The position numbers and the translations under genes are program-made. Shown here one piece after another: positions 1 to 6,368 of a DNA stretch of 17,112 nucleotides; the stretch's first letter is position 1; each line of letters starts with the position of its first letter. A model generated the notes under the pieces. The model was not told where the DNA came from, did not search any database, and worked only from the letters and a program-made list of their open reading frames with translations. The stretch comes from an uncultured Fibrobacterota bacterium (GTDB lineage Bacteria > Fibrobacterota > Chitinivibrionia > Chitinivibrionales > CAIOZP01), in the NCBI GenBank assembly GCA_903862805.1, contig CAIOZP010000180.1, positions 1 through 17,112 on the forward strand. The letters are read 5' to 3'.

Positions 1-1070
1 CCATCCTGCCCTTCATCGTCCCAGTCGTCGACCTCGTCGCAGAATTCCTCTCCACCATCGTCGTCATCAAAAGGTCGCAAGTCTTCGATGTCGTATTCAT
101 CTTCATCATCCTCTAAACCGATTTGATCTGCATAGCCATTGAACTCTGCCTCACCGTCTTCTTCCGATTCGTCATCATCTTCAGGTTCATTTTCAACGAC
201 GTCGGGAATCGTTTCATCTTCGTCTTCCAATTTCCTCCTGCTTCGCTTGAACAGTACAACTGCCGACGAAAGCAACGAGAAAACTGCGAACAACAACCAT
301 CCGAGATAATCGTCAAGCATCCAGTAAAATCGGCCCTGCGATTGCGAAATGTGGTCAATTGCCCTTATGTCAAATTCCCTCTGTGTCAAGCCGAGGCACT
401 TTTCAAATCCGGCAGGAAATGACCGATATGCCACCGATGAATCGACAATCTCCGACAAAATGCTGATGCCATAGGTGTCGATAAGCCAGCGAACGGTTTC
501 CCGGCTTTGAGCGTAGGCAAGCTCCGCACGAAATTCTGGGAACGAATTGACATCGGCAACATCCTGAAGGTGCAAGAGCGAGCCGGAAAAAACCGCCTTC
601 GACAAAGCATATCTATCCCGATCGGAAACATCGCCGGAAAGCGCCATTGCCACACCCTCATGAAACCACCTTGGAAACCGCACGGCATCCCGACCGGCTC
701 TGTTGAGAATGATATGCGATAACTCGTGAACAAGAATCTGCCCAATATCTATTCCGAGGATTGGCTGACGGTCAACAGGCATGATGATACTGTCATTGCC
801 AATCGCTCCACCGCCGCCCCACTCCGGAAGCATTCCCGACTCAGGGTTGCTGTGATGCGTGAGATAAAAAACCACATGCACAGGCGAAGTGTCATTGGCG
901 ATGTCTGGCGAAAGCTCGGCATAAAGCCGCCGGTATTCAACGCCGACGAGTCCTGCATCGATTCCTGGCGGAACAAAGCCATGTAGCTTTACCGTAACCG
1001 CACCGGCAGAAACAATCATCATAAAGACAATTAAAGGAACTTTACACACAGCAGCGAATGAACTTTTCAT
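1..1070 (-). CDS. Membrane-anchored peptidase MA-like metalloprotease (3' end outside window)
   Basis: An open frame of about 356 codons begins at ATG 1070 and runs off the left edge without a stop. This is the first start after an in-frame TGA a few codons upstream. The protein has an N-terminal hydrophobic segment (about residues 9-29, signal peptide or anchor) and the zinc-protease motif HELSH at 115-119. WFHEGVA follows, with Glu138 as the likely third zinc ligand, and then the pattern AYAQSRETVRWLIDTYG. This arrangement is typical of the peptidase MA-like gluzincin family. A second membrane segment lies at about 254-275, followed by basic RSRRK and a tail very rich in Asp/Glu to the window edge. 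I infer an extracytoplasmic catalytic domain and a cytoplasmic acidic tail. The substrate is unknown. No Shine-Dalgarno site is visible before the ATG. The family call is fairly sure; the function is not. Confidence 0.82.
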   Translation of the reverse strand, partial: MKSSFAAVCKVPLIVFMMIVSAGAVTVKLHGFVPPGIDAGLVGVEYRRLYAELSPDIANDTSPVHVVFYLTHHSNPESGMLPEWGGGGAIGNDSIIMPVDRQPILGIDIGQILVHELSHIILNRAGRDAVRFPRWFHEGVAMALSGDVSDRDRYALSKAVFSGSLLHLQDVADVNSFPEFRAELAYAQSRETVRWLIDTYGISILSEIVDSSVAYRSFPAGFEKCLGLTQREFDIRAIDHISQSQGRFYWMLDDYLGWLLFAVFSLLSSAVVLFKRSRRKLEDEDETIPDVVENEPEDDDESEEDGEAEFNGYADQIGLEDDEDEYDIEDLRPFDDDDGGEEFCDEVDDWDDEGQD

Positions 1071-1071
1071 T

Positions 1072-1094
1072 GTCTGGTAATTTATATTCCAGAC
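1072..1094. promoter_or_regulatory. Inverted repeat between divergent genes, possible operator
   Basis: The hexamer GTCTGG (1072-1077) and its exact complement CCAGAC (1089-1094) flank an 11-base all-A/T spacer. The repeat fills half of the 45-base gap between the divergently read metalloprotease and DUF475 genes, and its edge lies 1 base from the protease start codon. Position, symmetry and half-site spacing fit a dimeric regulator site, or an A/T-rich shared promoter core. No regulator is identified, and a 6-base dyad can arise by chance. Confidence 0.35.
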
Positions 1095-1115
1095 TCAACA
1101 CAACAAGGATTTCCT

Positions 1116-2036
1116 GTGGCTGTCACATCGGTACTTTTGACGATTGTCGGACTTACGCTCTTCGAAATAATCAGCTCCATCGACAACGCGATTATTAACG
1201 CACAGGTTCTCGAAACGATGACTTTGCGTGCCCGCCGCTGGTTCCTGACCTGGGGGCTTTTTTTTGCGGTGGTACTGGTACGCGGACTTCTTCCGTGGAT
1301 TGTCGCGTGGGCCGCGATGCCGTCGCTTGGCCCGATAGGTTCACTCACTGCGGCATTCAGCAGCGATCCGCGTGTAGCGCAAGCGCTTAGAGAGCAGTCG
1401 CCGATCCTTCTCTGCGGCGGCGGAATCTTTCTCGTCTGCCTTTTTCTGCAATGGTTTATGGACGAACGCTTCATGCTGTCCGGCAACCGGACGCAAGGTG
1501 CATCCAGCATGCTTCGATTTGTGTTTCCGGTTTCTTGTGTGGCAGTATTTTCGGCGATGTCTTTTGTTGCTGCCGAGCTCGGACATCTCGGTTTAATCGC
1601 GGCAGCAGCAATAGGTACCGCAGCCTTTTTTGCAGTTCACAGCGTGAGAATGGCTGCGGAGAAAAAAGAAGCCGAACTCACCGATGGAACAACTGCCATT
1701 TCTGACTTCGGCAAGATAATGTTTCTCCAGATTATCGACGCTTCATTTTCTATTGACGGCGTGATTGGGGCGTTCGCATTCACACTCTCGGTTCCGCTGA
1801 TCCTTGTCGGCAATGGAATCGGTGCCTGGGTAGTCAGGGAACTCACTGTGAAAAATTCGGGAAAAATCGCATCGTACCCACTGCTTCAAAACGGGGCAAT
1901 GTACTCCATAGGAATCCTCGGCACGATAATGCTCGCCGAGGCGTTCGGCGTAGAAGTGAAAAGCTGGGTATCGCCGCTTTGCACTATCGCGATCGTGGGT
2001 TTCTTTCTGTGGAAATCAACGAGAAACCAAAGCTGA
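1116..2036 (+). CDS. DUF475 / TerC-like integral membrane protein
   Basis: A 306-residue polytopic membrane protein and the only plus-strand gene here. It starts at GTG with AAGGA at 1105-1109, six bases upstream. Two internally related motifs mark the family: SSIDNAIINA at about residues 20-29 and SFSIDGVIGAFA at about 210-221. They resemble the E..S.DNA and S.DG motifs of the DUF475 and TerC families. The text following the second motif (GIGAWVVRELTVK, then QNGAMYSIGILG) matches the DUF475 pattern. Hydrophobic segments lie at about 4-20, 42-66, 97-114, 134-178, 200-236 and 260-298. TerC-like proteins are linked to metal-ion export or tellurite resistance, and the acidic pairs within the membrane may bind a cation, but no transport activity is established for DUF475. 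Nothing nearby belongs to a ter operon. Confidence 0.85.
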   Translation: MAVTSVLLTIVGLTLFEIISSIDNAIINAQVLETMTLRARRWFLTWGLFFAVVLVRGLLPWIVAWAAMPSLGPIGSLTAAFSSDPRVAQALREQSPILLCGGGIFLVCLFLQWFMDERFMLSGNRTQGASSMLRFVFPVSCVAVFSAMSFVAAELGHLGLIAAAAIGTAAFFAVHSVRMAAEKKEAELTDGTTAISDFGKIMFLQIIDASFSIDGVIGAFAFTLSVPLILVGNGIGAWVVRELTVKNSGKIASYPLLQNGAMYSIGILGTIMLAEAFGVEVKSWVSPLCTIAIVGFFLWKSTRNQS

Positions 2037-2924
2037 TTACCAGGTCGAATCGCTAACAGCAGGCTGTTTGGCAGGACTTGCTGTCGGCGTTGTAGCCGCA
2101 GGACTTACCGGTGCTGTTGCGGGTGCCTGCTGAGCAGCCGCTTGTTCCGCAGGAGCTGTAGCGGCGGCTGGCGGCGGGGAAGACGCCGCAGAAGTTACGG
2201 TGCCTTGCGTTACGGGTGCCGCTGAAGCTTCAACTGGCGGAGGTGCCTGGCTTGCAGGCGGCTCCGAAACCGGAGCAGGCTTTGCTGCAGGCGCCGGTTC
2301 AGCAACCGTCTTTGCAGATTCAGGCTCTTTGGTTCCGACTATACCTATTCCGCCGTTGCCGGCATCATCTTTCGTACCTACCCATGATGGATAGCCTTCA
2401 GGATCAAGGAATTTGTGGCGGAAAGCATTGGCAACGCTGATCCCTGAAAAACCACCGACCCTTACCCTGTAATAAGTGCCAATAAGCTGGGACGTAGGAT
2501 TAACCACCTCGGAAACAAAGGCCGGAATCCCTTTGGCCTTGAGTTTCATGACAATGACATCGGCAAGATCCTTTGTTTTTTCACATGCAACCTGAACCAC
2601 ATACCGACCGTTCGGGTCAATGTCGTTCACACTTGCATTGCCGGAAACGGCAACCGAAGTACCAGATGAAATGACGTTTTTTGCAGGAGCAGGAACGGAA
2701 CTCTGCAACGGAGTAGTCGCGCCCTGATTCTTGGATTTGTTGTCGTTGTAAAACTCATCGAATATGTCAGCGGAGTCCTTGTGCTGAGGCTGCGCATTAC
2801 GCTCTGTGGACGCAGTACCGGCGACCTGTACCGATGAATTAGAATTGTAGGCATCTTTCTTTTTTCCACATCCGGCGACCAAAACCAGAAGCGCCAATAC
2901 CAAAGCACAAGCAGCACGTATCAT
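2037..2924 (-). CDS. SPOR-domain lipoprotein with Ala/Pro-rich C-terminal tail
   Basis: The open frame extends upstream to 3023, but the start at ATG 2924 is chosen. It has GAGGAG at 2930-2935, and the resulting protein (295 residues) begins with a lipoprotein signal whose lipobox VAGC places the lipidated cysteine at residue 19. A low-complexity linker follows, then a SPOR-like domain at about 105-183 (GRYVVQVACEKTKDLAD at its start, GTYYRVRVGGFSG near its end). SPOR domains bind denuded glycan strands of septal peptidoglycan, so an envelope or division-site role is expected. Residues from about 200 to the end are Ala/Pro/Thr-rich, an unusual place because the linker normally precedes SPOR. 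The gene follows the HDOD gene after 58 bases, suggesting co-transcription. Its stop abuts that of the convergent DUF475 gene. Confidence 0.85.
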   Translation of the reverse strand: MIRAACALVLALLVLVAGCGKKKDAYNSNSSVQVAGTASTERNAQPQHKDSADIFDEFYNDNKSKNQGATTPLQSSVPAPAKNVISSGTSVAVSGNASVNDIDPNGRYVVQVACEKTKDLADVIVMKLKAKGIPAFVSEVVNPTSQLIGTYYRVRVGGFSGISVANAFRHKFLDPEGYPSWVGTKDDAGNGGIGIVGTKEPESAKTVAEPAPAAKPAPVSEPPASQAPPPVEASAAPVTQGTVTSAASSPPPAAATAPAEQAAAQQAPATAPVSPAATTPTASPAKQPAVSDSTW

Positions 2925-2929
2925 AATTT

Positions 2930-2935
2930 CTCCTC
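2930..2935 (-). promoter_or_regulatory. Shine-Dalgarno site fixing the lipoprotein start
   Basis: GAGGAG on the minus strand lies five bases before ATG 2924. It selects this start over the longer frame from 3023, and this start also yields a clean lipoprotein signal peptide. Confidence 0.8.
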
Positions 2936-2982
2936 GATGATTATCAGATTTAAAATAATACAACGCACCGAAACCCGTCGCA

Positions 2983-4743
2983 TCAATGTGTGCCTGGCAA
3001 GGAAATATTCTGGCCTTCATCAAGGATTATGGCCAGATTCTTGTCAAAATTTCGAAGGTCGCCAGATTTGGGCATTATCGAAAGGCGTTTATAATTTACA
3101 GGCATAAGCCACTGAGGAGTTGTTTCGTCGGCAAGAACGATAACCGGTAGAGGCTTTTTTTCTGTTCCTTCTTCGTCGGAAGCCGCAGAAACATTAAGCA
3201 ATATCTCCACGGCCCCAAGCTCAAGCGTAGGGTCGGCATAGATCAGAACAATGTCAAACTTTCCATCCTGCTCCGGAAGCACTGCCAGCGACGGGATTCT
3301 TGAAACTATGTGCCCCTGAGCGATTAGATAATGCTCTGCTGGAGCAAATATCTGCCCGCCGGTTACAAGCAGACCGATTTTGTATGAGACACCACCGGAT
3401 CCACCCGGAGCGACATTTTCTATAGCGAGGAACTGCCGGTACAAGTCAAGTTCGCGATCAACACTCTCAACAAAATTCTTGGTAAGCCCAGCAGACATTT
3501 TGACCTGCTGAAAGGCCCAGTTTGGAACATAGGGAACATATTTGTCACACGAAGCACCTACATCACAACACTTTGCAAGCAAATTCCCAAGTGATATGCA
3601 AAGTGCGGTTTTCTCATCGGAGGAGTACGACGGCTTTTCTTCATCGACAATGTTGTAGTGTAGCGCAATTGAGTTAGTCACCGGATCAGGAAGTTTCCAT
3701 GCGGTGAACAACTCTTTCACCACATCATTGTGGGAAATCTTGAGAAGATCCAGCTCACTGGTAATAAAACGCTCACCGGAATTGGTAGCACTTTCCAAAA
3801 TCTTCTCGAAAATCGTGGGATAAAATTCATCAAACAAAATTATTCCGAAGTCATGAAGAAGACCGGCGAGAAATACTTCTTCCACATTGATGCCGCCGAC
3901 CTGCTTGGCCAGCATTTCGGCAATTATTGCGGTTGCAAGGGAATGTTTCCAGAATTCCACACGTGAAAATCCGAGGCTCCGGTTTGCCGAATCAAATATG
4001 TCCATCACCATCATCGACATAGAAATGTGCTTGGTTTCGCGAAACCCGATTCGGACGATTGCATCCTTGATTGAGCTTATCCGCCTTGCCGTACTTGCAA
4101 AAAAAACGGTATTGCTGATTTTAAGTATTGTAGTGGCGATAACCGGATCAGCTTCGGTAACCTTTGCGAGATCACCAGCGCCCGACTTGCTACTTTCAGT
4201 AAGTTTGAGAATTTTTGCCACCGTAAACGGAAAAGCCATAAGACTTCCGACATGCTTTACAACAAGCTGAATCTTCTGCATCGGAAGTGTTTCGGGATTG
4301 AGAATTAAATCGACATCAATCTCTTTCTGACTGGCCTCACTGACACCTGAATCCCCTTCCGAATGAAAGGACTTCTTGAACGGAGCGAGATATTTTTCAG
4401 CGAGTTTTATCAGCACCGAAAATTTGAGGGGACGAGTAAGATAATCGGTCATCCCGTTCTGGATCATCCCACGAAGTTCGGACCCGTTCAGTGCTGTACC
4501 AAATCCTATTATAGGAATATTTTTTGTTTTCTTGTGCTTTCGGACAAGCGCAGTAAAATGCTGGTGATCAGAACTGATGCGAGGCATTTCGATGATAATT
4601 ATGTCGGGATTGTACTGCTGGGATTTTATGTAATTGTCGTAACTCGGCCGTGACTTTATGGTGCGCACTCCCATCTGGTCAAACGCCATTGAAAGGATCT
4701 GCAGCTCCCTCTCATTTTCGCACATCAACATTAAACTGAGCAT
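2983..4743 (-). CDS. HDOD signalling protein with receiver-like domains at both ends
   Basis: A 586-residue cytoplasmic protein. Residues 1-120 have the alternating pattern of a response-regulator receiver domain but lack its chemistry. The acidic pocket reads CENE, the phospho-acceptor position reads IIIIEMP (Glu instead of Asp, about residue 52), and the conserved Lys-Pro is RP at 104-105. Residues about 150-365 form an HDOD domain: AFPFTVAKILKL, then ADPVIATTILKISN, FLAGLLHDFG with His297-Asp298, and later AWKLPDPV...ALHYN. Residues 455-575 again look like a receiver fold (KIGLLVTGG, FDIVLIYADP, LPVIVLAD) without phosphorylation residues. HDOD proteins usually act in non-catalytic signalling or c-di-GMP-linked control. 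The start has no clear Shine-Dalgarno site. The SPOR lipoprotein gene follows after 58 bases. The HDOD call is firm; the C-terminal receiver call is inference from the residue pattern. Confidence 0.85.
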   Translation of the reverse strand: MLSLMLMCENERELQILSMAFDQMGVRTIKSRPSYDNYIKSQQYNPDIIIIEMPRISSDHQHFTALVRKHKKTKNIPIIGFGTALNGSELRGMIQNGMTDYLTRPLKFSVLIKLAEKYLAPFKKSFHSEGDSGVSEASQKEIDVDLILNPETLPMQKIQLVVKHVGSLMAFPFTVAKILKLTESSKSGAGDLAKVTEADPVIATTILKISNTVFFASTARRISSIKDAIVRIGFRETKHISMSMMVMDIFDSANRSLGFSRVEFWKHSLATAIIAEMLAKQVGGINVEEVFLAGLLHDFGIILFDEFYPTIFEKILESATNSGERFITSELDLLKISHNDVVKELFTAWKLPDPVTNSIALHYNIVDEEKPSYSSDEKTALCISLGNLLAKCCDVGASCDKYVPYVPNWAFQQVKMSAGLTKNFVESVDRELDLYRQFLAIENVAPGGSGGVSYKIGLLVTGGQIFAPAEHYLIAQGHIVSRIPSLAVLPEQDGKFDIVLIYADPTLELGAVEILLNVSAASDEEGTEKKPLPVIVLADETTPQWLMPVNYKRLSIMPKSGDLRNFDKNLAIILDEGQNISLPGTH

Positions 4744-4807
4744 CTAAGCGCCAAATTTCCCGAAAGCCGGTTGCAGACAACACAATAAACAAAGCGAAAT
4801 ATCTCTA

Positions 4808-6355
4808 TCAGAATCTGCATCTGAATGTGCAATTAAGCACGTGAGCCATTGACTGTAACGTATTGTACTGGTATGACGCATCAAATGTAATTCTGCTTAC
4901 TGTTAAGCCTACACCGGCGGTAAGTTTCCATGACGCGTCGGTCCGGACTTCTCTCTTTGCACCGGCGCGGATCGCAAAAACCGATCCGAAAACTCTCTCG
5001 GCACCACCTGCAAACTTCCACGGTTGATCCGAATACAACGGAATATACCCTTCGCAAATCAGAAATGTCGCATAATTCACTTGGAATGTTCCACCCATGA
5101 TCAGTTCTGTCGGCTGGTTCTCGACATAAGAATATCCTGTTGATTGATTTTCCCAGCGCTGATAAATCGGAATATTTTTGAACATAAGTGCATAACAGAT
5201 CTTGTCGGACAATTCGGTTTTCAAACCGGCATCACAATTCAACCCAATCGACGTACCTCCGACAGCATCCAGCCCAGTTGATGTTCCTCCGGTGCGACTA
5301 TCCATAATCTTTATATCGGCCCCGACGGAAATCGGCCTCATAAAAGGCAGAAGTTTATTGATCTTGTATGAAATCCCCGAAACAAAATACATCTCATAAT
5401 ATAGGCCTTCGTGATCACCGCTGTAGAAAATGCCGTTTCCAAAACCGACATTCCTGCTTGCCTTGTCGACAAAGGAAAGTGCAGTGGTGCTGACGCCTGC
5501 CTGATCTGCGCCTCTGCCGGGAAGATACTGGTAGCCAATTGCCGCTTCAGGACCGGCAACCCACGAAAGTCCGGCAGGATTAAAGAAAATGCCATAGGCA
5601 TCATCCGATGCCGCCACATAGCACTCGCCCATTGAGCCTGGGCGGGCGAACATTGCTATTTCATCCGCACCGGCGTTTATTCCGGAAAGTTTGTCATTCT
5701 TCATGCCTGAATAGTCGGCATTGATACCGGCAACATGAGCGCCTGTTTTGACGGCATAATTAGCAATTGAAAGCGCCGCTCCTGCTCCAAGACAAACAGC
5801 ATCCGTAACAACGAGCTCCCGCTTGTTATGAACTTCGCGACCGTAGTACACATGATAATTTTTCGAGATGCTATCAAGCGGCTGACCGTGCAGTCTCTTG
5901 ACGGCAGCATCGATAACATTTTCAAGCGGCATTCCGGGGTCACCTTCAACCTCTGCATGATCCACAACGGCTCTGGTCTCGACATCTACAAGAGTAAATC
6001 TAACACCGTAGGTTTTATCGCCTTTGTCAACCGTTCCAAAAACCATGCGATTGTAAGACAAGGCTTCGCCGATCGCGGCAACGCAACCGGGTTCCCGACA
6101 GGTCTTGGGGAACTTCTGTTTGATGTTAGCAAAGCCTTCTTCAATATCATGCTGGGTTTTCACGTCGTAACCGCCCATGGCAGTGAAGCTCTTCTTCAGG
6201 GCATCGACAGACGCGCTGACCAACTGGGCGCTGCCGCCATTGACTTCGGGATCCATTATCCCGACACGGGTTTGAAGTTCTTTCGCTTCCTCCGCAGTGA
6301 CTGCCGCAGAAAAAAGAACTGCCGATAAAATTGCGCTATATACAAACCTGATCAC
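4808..6355 (-). CDS. TolB-like domain fused to PorV/PorQ-type outer-membrane barrel
   Basis: The start is set at GTG 6355 because GGAGG at 6362-6366 lies six bases upstream and the protein then opens with a signal peptide (MIRFVYSAILSAVLFSAAVTA). The length is 515 residues. Residues about 30-160 form a small alpha/beta domain with RVGIMDPE, then C86...C91 followed by AAIGEALSYNRMVFGTV and TLVDVETRAVVDHAEV. This matches TolB/CsgG-N-like periplasmic domains. From about residue 230 comes the signature of PorV/PorQ-family barrels: ARPGSMGECYVAASDDAYG then FFNPAGLS, followed by amphipathic beta strands to a terminal Phe. PorV-type proteins help move or anchor secreted substrates in type IX systems. 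The gene starts 13 bases after the stop of the 1550-residue surface protein, in one operon. Domain calls are good; joint function is inferred. Confidence 0.83.
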   Translation of the reverse strand: MIRFVYSAILSAVLFSAAVTAEEAKELQTRVGIMDPEVNGGSAQLVSASVDALKKSFTAMGGYDVKTQHDIEEGFANIKQKFPKTCREPGCVAAIGEALSYNRMVFGTVDKGDKTYGVRFTLVDVETRAVVDHAEVEGDPGMPLENVIDAAVKRLHGQPLDSISKNYHVYYGREVHNKRELVVTDAVCLGAGAALSIANYAVKTGAHVAGINADYSGMKNDKLSGINAGADEIAMFARPGSMGECYVAASDDAYGIFFNPAGLSWVAGPEAAIGYQYLPGRGADQAGVSTTALSFVDKASRNVGFGNGIFYSGDHEGLYYEMYFVSGISYKINKLLPFMRPISVGADIKIMDSRTGGTSTGLDAVGGTSIGLNCDAGLKTELSDKICYALMFKNIPIYQRWENQSTGYSYVENQPTELIMGGTFQVNYATFLICEGYIPLYSDQPWKFAGGAERVFGSVFAIRAGAKREVRTDASWKLTAGVGLTVSRITFDASYQYNTLQSMAHVLNCTFRCRF

Positions 6356-6361
6356 ACCGGG

Positions 6362-6366
6362 CCTCC
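6362..6366 (-). promoter_or_regulatory. Shine-Dalgarno site fixing the TolB-PorV start
   Basis: GGAGG on the minus strand is six bases before GTG 6355 and sits just beyond the stop of the preceding gene. It supports GTG 6355 over the longer frame from 6412, which would overlap the upstream gene and lack an N-terminal signal peptide. Confidence 0.8.
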
Positions 6367-6368
6367 GA

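Noticed and set aside
1-240. Repetitive GAT/GAA-rich stretch that looks like a simple repeat
   Set aside because: It is explained by the Asp/Glu-rich coding tail of the metalloprotease and is not a perfect tandem array.
113-982. Short minus- and plus-strand open frames within the left-edge gene
   Set aside because: The uninterrupted minus-strand frame from 1070 with HELSH and two membrane segments explains this stretch; the others are in competing frames without motifs.
2200-2440. Plus-strand open frames opposite the lipoprotein C-terminus
   Set aside because: The protein is Gly/Ala-rich only because it mirrors the low-complexity Ala/Pro tail on the other strand.
4744-4807. Gap between the TolB-PorV and HDOD genes checked for promoter or terminator
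   Set aside because: No convincing hairpin with T-tract or paired -35/-10 boxes was found, so nothing is called.
4827-4840. GTGC-AATTAA-GCAC dyad
   Set aside because: It lies inside the 3' coding end of the TolB-PorV gene, has a four-base stem and no T-tract.
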